Source of the DNA: Pseudomonadota bacterium
GTDB lineage: Bacteria; Pseudomonadota; Alphaproteobacteria; Rhizobiales; Xanthobacteraceae
Direction: 5' to 3'
DNA: 25,813 nt
Assembly: GCA_023432885.1 (NCBI GenBank)
Contig: JAEZEU010000388.1
Coordinates: forward strand, 1-25,813
Shown: positions 1-7,045 of the stretch, piece after piece
How positions within the stretch are numbered: position 1 is the first letter of the stretch
Layout of the letters: the number at the start of each line of letters is the position of its first letter
The notes under the pieces: model-generated
Databases searched by the model: none
Told to the model about the DNA's origin: nothing
The model's input: the letters and a program-made list of their open reading frames with translations, nothing else
Made by a program: the position numbers and the translations under genes

Positions 1-1691
1 CCGCGCTCCGGTGTGACCTCGCAACACGCGCGGCCGCCGACGCTGATCGGCGTCCCTTCCGGACAGGCGGCCCGGCGCGACGCCTGTGGACGCGTGCTGA
101 ACTGACGCTGTTCGCGGAAGCGTTCGCGCGCCAGTTCGCGGACACGCTCACGCGCCCTCTCACGCGGGCTCGGCTCCGGCGGACGTGCGGCCTCGCGCTT
201 CACGGGCTTGGGTTCTGCGGGAATGGCGACGCATTGATCGCCCTCCACGCGTTCGCCACGGCCGCAGATCAGCGGACAGATGCGGCCTTTCTGGGCTTTC
301 ACCGCATCGAGCGCGCCGATGGTGGCGATCTTGATCTCGAGCGTCGTGCCGGCACGACGATTGAATTGATTGAGCGCCTGAGCGGATTTCGAAGACCATG
401 TGCCGTCTGCGGCACCAGGATCGCAGCCGACACGCTTCAGTTCTGTCTGCAGATCACGCGCCAATGCGCGGCTGTCCAGCGGCGCATCGGACTGTTTGAC
501 GTCATTCGGCGGCGACAAGACCGCGGTCCTTTGTCCTGACGCAGAAGCATTTGCCGGTTTTGAAGTCTCGACAGCCGATAGCTTCGCGACATCCTGAGCC
601 GGCACCGGCGGCTTCACGTCGGCGACAGACGGAGCGGGTCCCGCCGATGGCGGCAGGAGCTGCACATTCGGAACAGGCGGTACGGGCGGCACCCTGGAGT
701 CGATTGTCTGCGGCTCCTGACTCAAAACCAGTTTGTCGCGCTGTGCGCGCGCCAGATCGGCATAGAAGCCGGACGTATGCACGGACAGGAACGAGTCCCA
801 GGCCTCTTTAGTCGCGACGCGCTCGGCGAATTCATAGTCACGGCGCGGATCCGCGCCGCTCGATACAGGCGCCGCAGCATTCGGCTGCGGCACCGGCGTT
901 GCCGCAACATCCCGTTTCGGCTCCGGCACCAGCGCGACGGTCGCTCCGCCCAGCGAGCCGTACACGAACGGCTCCTGCTTGTTGCCCGTCGTCTTGATGA
1001 CCTCATCGCGCACATAGCCAAGCGCGATCCGCACGTCGCGGCCGGGGACCGTGAGATGATTGAGCAGTGCGGCGGTGAAGGGCGAATTCGTGCCACGGCC
1101 ATCGTCCGCCGTTGAGCCGGCCTTGGCGGCAAAGGCTATCAGCGTGTCGCTGGTGGCAGGCTCAACCCTGGCCAACCCGCTCGCCACCGCGCGCGAGGCG
1201 ACACTGCGCTGCATCGTCCGAATAAACGGATTGTCGCGGCAGGCGTCGAGTATGATCAGCCGCAGGCGACGCGCCGGCTCCAATGCTCGCACCAACCGAT
1301 CGAGCGACAACGCCTCATCCTCGACATCGAAGTCGGTCGCAAGGCGCGCATCGATCGGGACCAGGTAATTGGTACCGTTCACCTCGATGCCATGACCGGC
1401 AAAATACATCACTGCGACATCGGCATCGCGCGCGACGGCCGTAAACTCCCGCACAACACGCTTGAATTCGAGGTTGCCGAGATCGAGCCTGGCCTCGACG
1501 ACATCGAAGCCCGCGCGACGGAACAGCTCTGCCATCGCGTTGGCGTCGCTGCCCGGATTGGTCAGCCGTACCGCGTTCTGATAGGCCGAATTGCCAATGA
1601 CCAGGGCAGCCCGCTTCTCGGCCTGCGCCTCGCCCATGGCCAGCGACAGCAGCGCCCAAAGGCCGCACAGACCACTTGCCAGACGCCTCAT
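1..1691 (-). CDS. Caspase-like (peptidase C14) protein, C-terminus cut by window edge
   Basis: Open for 563 codons from an ATG at 1691 to the window edge with no stop, so the C-terminus is missing. The start follows GGAGG at a 6-nt gap; an in-frame ATG at 1706 is the alternative. Residues 1-24 look like a signal peptide. The caspase fold follows: KRAALVIGNSAY (27-38), YFAGHGIE with the catalytic His at 100, and ILDACRDNPF with the catalytic Cys at 151. After a Pro/Val-rich linker there is a peptidoglycan-binding-like stretch (about residues 410-450, DPGAADGTWSSKSAQALNQF). A Cys-containing segment and an Arg/Glu-rich tract full of RER repeats come next. Bacterial proteins of this type are predicted exported cysteine proteases cutting after Arg or Lys, mostly of unknown role; the PG-like part suggests envelope attachment, which is inference. 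It is divergent from the dehydrogenase at 1885. Confidence 0.9.
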   Translation of the reverse strand, partial: MRRLASGLCGLWALLSLAMGEAQAEKRAALVIGNSAYQNAVRLTNPGSDANAMAELFRRAGFDVVEARLDLGNLEFKRVVREFTAVARDADVAVMYFAGHGIEVNGTNYLVPIDARLATDFDVEDEALSLDRLVRALEPARRLRLIILDACRDNPFIRTMQRSVASRAVASGLARVEPATSDTLIAFAAKAGSTADDGRGTNSPFTAALLNHLTVPGRDVRIALGYVRDEVIKTTGNKQEPFVYGSLGGATVALVPEPKRDVAATPVPQPNAAAPVSSGADPRRDYEFAERVATKEAWDSFLSVHTSGFYADLARAQRDKLVLSQEPQTIDSRVPPVPPVPNVQLLPPSAGPAPSVADVKPPVPAQDVAKLSAVETSKPANASASGQRTAVLSPPNDVKQSDAPLDSRALARDLQTELKRVGCDPGAADGTWSSKSAQALNQFNRRAGTTLEIKIATIGALDAVKAQKGRICPLICGRGERVEGDQCVAIPAEPKPVKREAARPPEPSPRERARERVRELARERFREQRQFSTRPQASRRAACPEGTPISVGGRACCEVTPER

Positions 1692-1884
1692 CGCAAGCCT
1701 CCGCATGTCCCCGTCCGGGCACCAGGAATTGTATCAGCCGACTGAATTCGATCCAAGGTGGTCACGGTTGCAGCAAATAGGGTTCAAAAAACGACAGCAG
1801 GGCCCACCGGTTGCGCGGCCTTACAGGATTGCTATTGCTGTTCCCCCCTCGACCCTCTCTCACGCATCACCGAAGGTTATCGAC

Positions 1885-2841
1885 ATGCCCATCCGCTGTG
1901 CCGTCCTTGATGACTATCAGAACGTCGCCCTGACCATGGCCGACTGGTCGAAGGTGACCAGCGATGTGGAGGTCACGGTTTTCAATCAGCGTTTTGACAA
2001 TGCCGAAGCCCTGGTGCGGGCACTGCAGGGGTTTCAGATCGTTTGCGTGATGCGCGAGCGAACCGCGTTTCCGCGGGCGGTCATCGAACAGATTCGCGAT
2101 CTGAAACTTCTCGTCACCACCGGCGGAAAGAATGCGGCGATCGATATCGCCGCCGCGAAGGATCTCGGTGTCACGGTCTGCGGCACCGACGGCGCCAAGC
2201 ATCCGACCGCTGAACTCGCGATCGGCCTGTTGATCGATCTGGCCCGCAACATCAGCGTCGAGAACGCCCGCATGAAGGCGGGCGAAGCCTGGCAAACGAC
2301 CATCGGCGCCGACCTGTTCGAGCATACGATCGGCATTCTGGGCCTTGGCAATCTCGGCGGGCGCGTTGCCAAGGTGGCGCAGGCCTTCGGCATGCGGGTG
2401 CTGGCCTGGAGCCAGAACCTGACGCCGGAACGGTGCAAGGAACTCGGCGTGGAATATGCGAGCAAGGAAGACCTGCTGAAGCAATCCGACTTCGTCACGA
2501 TCCACATGGTGCTGTCGGATCGCTCACGCGGATTGATCGGTGCGCCGGAATTGTCGCTGATGAAGCGAACGGCTTTCATCATCAATACATCGCGCGGTCC
2601 GATCATCGATGAAGCGGCGCTGATCACCGCGTTGCAGGATGGCACGATCGCCGGCGCCGGGCTCGATGTGTGCGACACCGAGCCGCTGCCGCAGGACCAT
2701 CCGTTGCGCAAATTGCCGAATGTGATCCTGACGCCGCATCTCGGCTATGTGACGCAGGACGGCTACAGGAAGTTCTACGGCGGCACGGTGGACGCAATCC
2801 GCGCCTGGTTCGACGGCAACCCGGTCAGGGTGATCAGCTAG
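1885..2841 (+). CDS. D-2-hydroxyacid dehydrogenase (NAD-binding), 318 aa
   Basis: A cytosolic NAD(P)-dependent oxidoreductase of the D-isomer 2-hydroxyacid dehydrogenase family, which reduces 2-keto acids or oxidises 2-hydroxyacids. The start MPIRCAVLDDYQN was chosen because the family begins this way; the longer open frame upstream reads through a non-coding-looking leader. The Rossmann signature is GILGLGNLGGRVA (about residues 150-162), followed by INTSRGPIIDE and GAGLDVCDTEPLP. The catalytic set is Arg in NTSRGP, Glu in DTEPLP and His in TPHLGY. Length is normal for the family. The substrate cannot be read from sequence; a phosphoglycerate-dehydrogenase-like role is possible but unproven. 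It stands alone, divergent from the caspase-like gene and convergent with ccoS across a repeat cluster. Confidence 0.9.
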   Translation: MPIRCAVLDDYQNVALTMADWSKVTSDVEVTVFNQRFDNAEALVRALQGFQIVCVMRERTAFPRAVIEQIRDLKLLVTTGGKNAAIDIAAAKDLGVTVCGTDGAKHPTAELAIGLLIDLARNISVENARMKAGEAWQTTIGADLFEHTIGILGLGNLGGRVAKVAQAFGMRVLAWSQNLTPERCKELGVEYASKEDLLKQSDFVTIHMVLSDRSRGLIGAPELSLMKRTAFIINTSRGPIIDEAALITALQDGTIAGAGLDVCDTEPLPQDHPLRKLPNVILTPHLGYVTQDGYRKFYGGTVDAIRAWFDGNPVRVIS

Positions 2842-2888
2842 TCGCGTTGTCGCGCGCAGCATTTCGCTCGCCCCGCGCAACAGGTGCG

Positions 2889-2919
2889 TAGGATGGGTTG
2901 AGCTTTGCGAAACCCATCA
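2889..2919. repeat. Palindromic intergenic repeat, copy 1
   Basis: GGATGGGTTGAGCTTTGCGA followed by AACCCATC. An 8-bp stem GATGGGTT/AACCCATC (2892-2899 with 2911-2918) closes on an 11-nt loop. It is the same unit as copies 2 and 3, with ctttg in place of cgcag in the loop. The core matches a short palindromic repeat that recurs between genes in Bradyrhizobium. It lies between two convergent genes, where it could act as a bidirectional terminator or mRNA-stabilising hairpin. Confidence 0.75.
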
Positions 2920-2943
2920 GCTTTATGCGTCCGAAGCGGCGCA

Positions 2944-2970
2944 GGATGGGTTGAGCGCAGCGAAACCCCA
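2944..2970. repeat. Palindromic intergenic repeat, copy 2
   Basis: Second unit, GGATGGGTTGAGCGCAGCGA then AACCCC, in the same orientation as copy 1. Its first 21 bases (2944-2964) are exactly complementary to copy 3 (2999-3019), so copies 2 and 3 can form a 21-bp stem with a 34-nt loop. Confidence 0.8.
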
Positions 2971-2998
2971 CCACCACTCGCGCGGGAGATCCCGGGTA

Positions 2999-3019
2999 TT
3001 CGCTGCGCTCAACCCATCC
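2999..3019. repeat. Palindromic intergenic repeat, copy 3, inverted, overlapping the end of ccoS
   Basis: TTCGCTGCGCTCAACCCATC plus one C, the exact reverse complement of 2944-2964. It overlaps the 3' end of ccoS, so the TGA stop of ccoS (3009-3011) and the codons just before it lie inside the repeat. Confidence 0.8.
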
Positions 3020-3179
3020 GACGAGGTGGAGGCGGCGCCTCGTCGTCATCCAGAATCGCGCGCCAGCCCGCGCCTTCCAGGTCGTCATACTGCCCGGATT
3101 TCAGCGACCAGAGGAAGCCCCACAGACCGAGACCTCCAAGTGCCAGCGCCAGCGGGATAAGGTAAATGAGCGATTGCAT
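3009..3179 (-). CDS. ccoS: cbb3-type cytochrome oxidase assembly protein CcoS/FixS, 56 aa
   Basis: A small single-pass membrane protein needed to mature the cbb3 oxidase, probably in metal or haem insertion. The sequence begins MQSLIYLIPLALALGGLGL with one membrane helix, followed by the family hallmark WSLKSGQYDDLEG and an acidic tail (DDDE). The ATG at 3179 lies 8 nt after the ccoH stop, with AGGTGG upstream. The last residues, RRMG-stop, are written by the intergenic repeat, so the natural C-terminus seems to have been replaced by repeat sequence. In the usual ccoGHIS order ccoI sits between ccoH and ccoS; here it is missing. Confidence 0.9.
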   Translation of the reverse strand: MQSLIYLIPLALALGGLGLWGFLWSLKSGQYDDLEGAGWRAILDDDEAPPPPRRMG

Positions 3180-3187
3180 GACGCCAC

Positions 3188-3697
3188 CTATTTCAGGATG
3201 ACGCGGTTGCGCGACAGGAAGACGCGCTCGCCGTTGCGGTCCCCCTCCAGCACCAAGCTCCACTGCCCTGCCGGAAGCTGCGCAATACGCCCGCGATAAA
3301 CACCGATGCCGATCGCAGCCAGTTCGACAGCCTGATCGAGGCGGCGGTCAGCCGGACGTTCCAGCCGGCTGGTGAATACGACGTCCGGCAACGGCTTGCC
3401 CTCGCGATCTTTTGCTTCGATACGAACCGACGCGCCGCCATCGTTGTCTCGCGCGACATGCGCGACCACCGCCCAGCCGCGCGTCGCCTGTGCACGCGCC
3501 GCTTCGATCTCGTTGCCGTAAGCGAGGCTGGCTGCATAAGGGCTGTCCACCTCGGTGCCGGGCAGCGTCTCGATGGCCAATTTCATCATGACGACATTGA
3601 TCGCGATGATCAGCCCGAAGAAAACGATCAGGCAGATCAGGACGAAGCGGCCTGTAATCGGACGTCCCGGTGCGGTCGTTGTGGCAGCGTCAGTCAT
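3188..3697 (-). CDS. ccoH: FixH/CcoH, cbb3 oxidase assembly membrane protein, 169 aa
   Basis: Single-pass membrane protein that interacts with the cbb3 oxidase during assembly. A membrane helix lies at about residues 20-40 (FVLICLIVFFGLIIAINVVM), followed by the FixH periplasmic domain. Conserved features include the ETLPGTEVDSPYAASLAYGNEI region and a Gly/Arg-rich C-terminal beta domain. The ATG at 3697 has AAGGAG at a 6-nt gap. The gene lies 11 nt after ccoG and 8 nt before ccoS, so the three form one transcript. Confidence 0.92.
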   Translation of the reverse strand: MTDAATTTAPGRPITGRFVLICLIVFFGLIIAINVVMMKLAIETLPGTEVDSPYAASLAYGNEIEAARAQATRGWAVVAHVARDNDGGASVRIEAKDREGKPLPDVVFTSRLERPADRRLDQAVELAAIGIGVYRGRIAQLPAGQWSLVLEGDRNGERVFLSRNRVILK

Positions 3698-3708
3698 GAC
3701 GGTCTCCT

Positions 3709-5157
3709 TTACGGCATAACGAAATTATCGACGGCGACGGCGGTCTCACCGCTTGCGACGTCGGTGACGCGCATGGTCAGCGGCGTCGACCTGGCGGCAG
3801 ATGTCGGCGCCGTCACCAACACGCGCAATTCGGTGGTGCGATCGCGGCCGACAATGATCTGCGGCCGGCCGGACGCAGCGGTGTCCTGCCCGACCACATG
3901 CACGGTCGCCTGTGTCAGGCCCTCGACATCCAGCGCGACCGCGCGATCGTCGCGCTTGTTGAGCAGGCGGACCGTATAGGCATTGCGAACGGAGCCGTCG
4001 GCGAGACGTACCGATATCGGATTGCGGTCATGCAGGACATTGATATCGAGCATCGAGCGTGTTGCCAGCGCATAGAGCATCGCGCCGCCGACCATGGCGA
4101 TCATCACCACATAAGCGATCGTGCGCGGACGAACGAGCTTGGTGATATTGGTCTTGCCGGCCTGACGGCGCGCGATATTGATATCGGTGTCATAGGCGAT
4201 CAGGCGCGTCGGGCGGCCGATCTTTTTCATCACGCCGTCGCAGGCATCGATGCAGAGGCCGCATTGGATGCAATCCATCTGCAACCCGTTGCGGATGTCG
4301 ATGCCGACCGGGCAGACATTGACGCATTGATAACAATCGACGCAATCACCGGCAGGCTTGCCCGCGGCGCGCGCTTCTGCCGACTTCTTCAGCGACATGC
4401 GCTGTTCGCCGCGATCATGACGATAGGTGACGTTGAGCGCCCATTCGTCAGTGAGCGCGGCCTGGATGCGCGGCCACGGACACATGTAGAGGCAGACCTG
4501 CTCGCGCATCCAGCCGGCAAGCACATAGGTCGTGAACGTCAGGATCGCGATCCAGATATAAGCGAGCATCGGCGCCTGGAATGTGACGAGCTCCTTCACC
4601 AACGTCGGTGCATCGTTGAAATAGAGCACCCACGCGCCGCCGGTCCACCAGGCGATCAAGAGCCAGATCGAATGCTTCAGCGTCAGCTCGACGACGCGTT
4701 CGAGGGTGATGCTGCGGGCCGCATCCTTCTTGATCCGCTCGCGACGATCGCCTTCGATCAAACGTTCCACGGCGAAGAAAAGATCGGTCCACACCGTCTG
4801 CGGACAGAGATAACCGCACCACATGCGACCACCGACGGCATTCATCAGGAACAGCGTGAGCGCAGCGAGGATCAGCAGGCCGGTGAAGATATAGACTTCC
4901 TGCGGCCACAACTCGATGAAGAAGAAGTAGAAGCGGCCATTGACGAGATCGACCAGCACCGCCTGATCCGGCGCACCCGGCCCGCGATTCCAGCGCACGA
5001 AGGGCAGGAAGTAGTAGACGCCCAAGCAGACGCCCATCAGCGCCCATTTAATGCGTCGGAAGGTGCCGGAGACCTTTTGTGGATAGACCTTCTTGCGGGC
5101 TGCATAAAGCGGCCCGTAATCGAACTCTAGATCATCCTGGACGCTGGTATTGCTCAT
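3709..5157 (-). CDS. ccoG: CcoG/FixG, membrane 4Fe-4S protein for cbb3 oxidase maturation, 482 aa
   Basis: Polyferredoxin-like inner-membrane protein; CcoG homologues are cupric reductases supplying Cu(I) for the CuB centre. Several membrane helices are visible, with Cys pairs in WCGYLCPQTVW and CLYMCPWPRIQ. The classical ferredoxin clusters are CVDCYQCVNVCP and CIQCGLCIDACDG, and an Ig-like C-terminal domain follows. The start MSNTSVQDDLEFDYG (5157) is preferred over an in-frame TTG at 5232, because that TTG is itself the first triplet of the FixK-type site at 5219-5232. First gene of ccoGHS, with its own promoter separate from ccoNOQP. Confidence 0.93.
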   Translation of the reverse strand: MSNTSVQDDLEFDYGPLYAARKKVYPQKVSGTFRRIKWALMGVCLGVYYFLPFVRWNRGPGAPDQAVLVDLVNGRFYFFFIELWPQEVYIFTGLLILAALTLFLMNAVGGRMWCGYLCPQTVWTDLFFAVERLIEGDRRERIKKDAARSITLERVVELTLKHSIWLLIAWWTGGAWVLYFNDAPTLVKELVTFQAPMLAYIWIAILTFTTYVLAGWMREQVCLYMCPWPRIQAALTDEWALNVTYRHDRGEQRMSLKKSAEARAAGKPAGDCVDCYQCVNVCPVGIDIRNGLQMDCIQCGLCIDACDGVMKKIGRPTRLIAYDTDINIARRQAGKTNITKLVRPRTIAYVVMIAMVGGAMLYALATRSMLDINVLHDRNPISVRLADGSVRNAYTVRLLNKRDDRAVALDVEGLTQATVHVVGQDTAASGRPQIIVGRDRTTELRVLVTAPTSAARSTPLTMRVTDVASGETAVAVDNFVMP

Positions 5158-5218
5158 CGGCTTGGCTGTCTCGGGAGGGGGGCAGAAGGAAATATATCTC
5201 CGCCCGCCCTCGTCGGGA

Positions 5219-5232
5219 TTGATGCATCTCAA
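5219..5232 (-). promoter_or_regulatory. FixK/FNR-type box for ccoGHS
   Basis: On the minus strand TTGAGATGCATCAA, that is TTGA-N6-TCAA. The centre is 68.5 bp upstream of the ccoG ATG. A TATATT on the minus strand between box and gene is a fair -10 element. fixGHIS in B. japonicum is a known FixK2 target, so this is expected. Confidence 0.85.
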
Positions 5233-5244
5233 GGGAGGCGGCGG

Positions 5245-6120
5245 TTACTGCCCGCCGCCCAGCGAATGCACATAAACCGCCAGGGCCTTGATGGTGGCCG
5301 GATCGAGCCGGCCGGCCCAGGCCGGCATCACGCCGGCACGGCCGTTGCTGATGGTCTCGATCAGCGTCGCCTCGTCCGAGCCGAACAGCCAGATCTTGTC
5401 GGTCAGGTTGGGCGCGCCCATCTCCTGGTTACCTTTGCCGGCTTCGCCATGGCAGGAGGCGCAATTCTCGGCAAAGATTTTCTTGCCCGCGGCAGCGTCA
5501 AAGCCGGGGCTGGTCGAAAGACCCGACAGCGAGCGCACGTAGTTGGCGACGGTTGCGATCTCCGCCGGCTTGAGGATGCCGTCCTTGCCGAAGGCCAGCA
5601 TCTGGCCCTCATGCGCCTGCGGATTGCCCGATCGTGCGCCGAACTGAATCGTCTTTTCGATCTGCTCGAGCTTGCCGCCCCAGATCCAGTCGTCGTCGTT
5701 GAGGTTGGGATAGCCCTTGGCACCGGCGCCGCCGGTGCCGTGACAGGGCACGCAATTATCGCCGAACGCCGCCCTGCCGCGGGCGCGCGCCAGCGCCAGC
5801 AGCGCGGGATCCTTCTCGATCTCGGCGAGCGGGGTGGCCGCGAGTTTGACCATCTTCTCGCCGCGGATCGTCTCGAGATTGGCGAGCTCGACCCGGACGG
5901 ACGCGCGGGTCGAATAGTTGAGGAGGCCCGGGGTATAGCTCGTGATCAGCGGCCAGGCCGGATAGACGATCCAGTAGCCGATCGCCCAGATGATAGTGGC
6001 GTAGAACGTGAGCAGCCACCACCGCGGCAGCGGCGTGTTGAGCTCCTTGATGCCGTCCCACTGATGGCCGGTCGTGGACTTGCCGGTGGCGTGGTCGATT
6101 TCGCTATGGTGGTCGGTCAT
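5245..6120 (-). CDS. ccoP: cbb3 oxidase dihaem cytochrome c subunit CcoP, 291 aa
   Basis: Membrane-anchored periplasmic dihaem cytochrome that receives electrons from cytochrome c or bc1 and passes them to CcoO and CcoN. The N-terminus carries the CcoP motif DGIKELNTPLPRWW (22-35), then one membrane helix (about 36-58). Two haem c sites follow: CVPCH at 123-127 and CASCH at 220-224. VMPAW (Met265) is a probable axial ligand of the second haem. Length is typical. The ATG at 6120 follows the ccoQ stop by 6 nt. Last gene of ccoNOQP; ccoG follows behind its own promoter. Confidence 0.96.
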   Translation of the reverse strand: MTDHHSEIDHATGKSTTGHQWDGIKELNTPLPRWWLLTFYATIIWAIGYWIVYPAWPLITSYTPGLLNYSTRASVRVELANLETIRGEKMVKLAATPLAEIEKDPALLALARARGRAAFGDNCVPCHGTGGAGAKGYPNLNDDDWIWGGKLEQIEKTIQFGARSGNPQAHEGQMLAFGKDGILKPAEIATVANYVRSLSGLSTSPGFDAAAGKKIFAENCASCHGEAGKGNQEMGAPNLTDKIWLFGSDEATLIETISNGRAGVMPAWAGRLDPATIKALAVYVHSLGGGQ

Positions 6121-6126
6121 GGCTGA

Positions 6127-6291
6127 TCAATCCTCACGCAACGGCATTCTTGCGGCGGCATCGAAGGTCGCCTTGTTCCGCGGCCAGAGCGCGTAGATCA
6201 CGATGGCGATGAATATGCCGACAAAGAGCGGCGTCCAGAGCGACGTCACGAATTCCGACACCGGGTTCGAAGCGGTCAAGAGTGCTTTCAT
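6127..6291 (-). CDS. ccoQ: cbb3 oxidase small subunit CcoQ/FixQ, 54 aa
   Basis: Short gene in the 180-nt gap between ccoO and ccoP. The protein starts MKALLTASNPVSEFVTSLWT, has one membrane helix (about residues 20-36, PLFVGIFIAIVIYALWP) and a charged tail ending PLRED. CcoQ is not catalytic; it stabilises the interaction of CcoP with the CcoNO core. Its position, length and the ALWPRNK motif after the helix fit FixQ. The ATG at 6291 lies 10 nt after the ccoO stop. Confidence 0.9.
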   Translation of the reverse strand: MKALLTASNPVSEFVTSLWTPLFVGIFIAIVIYALWPRNKATFDAAARMPLRED

Positions 6292-6301
6292 GTGACTGCC
6301 T

Positions 6302-7036
6302 TCAGCGCAAATTGGCTTTTTCGTTGTAGAGCTTGAGGTCGACGAGCGTGCCGAGCATCTGCAGGTAGGCGACCAGCGCGTCCATCTCGGTCGGATTGCC
6401 GCCCTTGGCGTCGAAATTGCGCACCACCGCCTTCGGATAGCGCTTCGAAAAGGAGTCGGTGCCAGCGTTATCGGGATCTGCCTGCGCTCTCAGATCGGCG
6501 GCGGCATTGGCGATCTGCTCGTCGCTGTAGGGAACGCCGACGCCGCGGTTGGCGCGCAGGTGATCGGCGGCGGCGGAGGCATCGAGCTCGGTCTCCGCCA
6601 GGAACGGGTAACCGGGCATGATCGACTGCGGCACGATGGCGCGCGGGTTCTTCAGATGAGTGACATGCCACTCGTCCGAATATTTGCCGCCGACGCGCGC
6701 CAGGTCCGGACCGGTGCGCTTGGAGCCCCACTGGAAAGGATGGTCGTACATGCTTTCGGCGGCGAGCGAGTAATGCCCGTAGCGCTCGATCTCGTCGCGC
6801 AGCGGCCGGATCATCTGCGAATGGCAGAGATAGCAGCCCTCGCGGACGTAGATGTTGCGCCCGGCGAGCTCCAACGGAGTGTACGGCCGCATGCCTTCCA
6901 CCTTCTCGATCGTGCTCTTGAGGTAGAACAGCGGGGTGATCTCGACCAGCCCGCCGATCGCGATCACCACGAGGATGCCGATGACCAGAACGATCGAGTT
7001 CTTTTCGAAGATCTGATGTCTTGCCCAGAATGACAT
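6302..7036 (-). CDS. ccoO: cbb3 oxidase monohaem cytochrome c subunit CcoO, 244 aa
   Basis: Membrane-anchored periplasmic cytochrome c subunit that relays electrons from CcoP to CcoN. N-terminal membrane helix at about residues 14-38. The haem motif is CYLCH at 68-72 within EGCYLCHSQMIRPLRDE, which is strongly conserved in CcoO. Met140 in SIMPGYPF is the likely sixth ligand. Conserved RTGPDLARVGGKYSDEWH is also present. The gene starts 9 nt after ccoN ends. Length and all motifs are normal. Confidence 0.96.
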   Translation of the reverse strand: MSFWARHQIFEKNSIVLVIGILVVIAIGGLVEITPLFYLKSTIEKVEGMRPYTPLELAGRNIYVREGCYLCHSQMIRPLRDEIERYGHYSLAAESMYDHPFQWGSKRTGPDLARVGGKYSDEWHVTHLKNPRAIVPQSIMPGYPFLAETELDASAAADHLRANRGVGVPYSDEQIANAAADLRAQADPDNAGTDSFSKRYPKAVVRNFDAKGGNPTEMDALVAYLQMLGTLVDLKLYNEKANLR

Positions 7037-7045
7037 TTCTTTTCC

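Noticed and set aside
2899..2964. FixK boxes within the repeats (TTGA-N6-CGAA)
   Set aside because: The right half is CGAA rather than TCAA, it recurs as part of the repeat unit, and no start codon lies at the 60-77 bp distance.
2889..3019. CRISPR-like repeats
   Set aside because: Three units only, self-complementary, uneven spacing and one inverted; this is a palindromic intergenic repeat family.
3898..5130. 410-residue open frame on the + strand opposite ccoG
   Set aside because: It lies wholly antisense to a clear ccoG with all Fe-S motifs. Long antisense frames are common in GC-rich DNA, and its product is His/Asp/Arg-rich without domains.
5158..5232. Longer CcoG start at the TTG at 5232
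   Set aside because: The TTG is the first triplet of a FixK-type box on the minus strand, so translation from it would need a transcript starting upstream of its own activator site.
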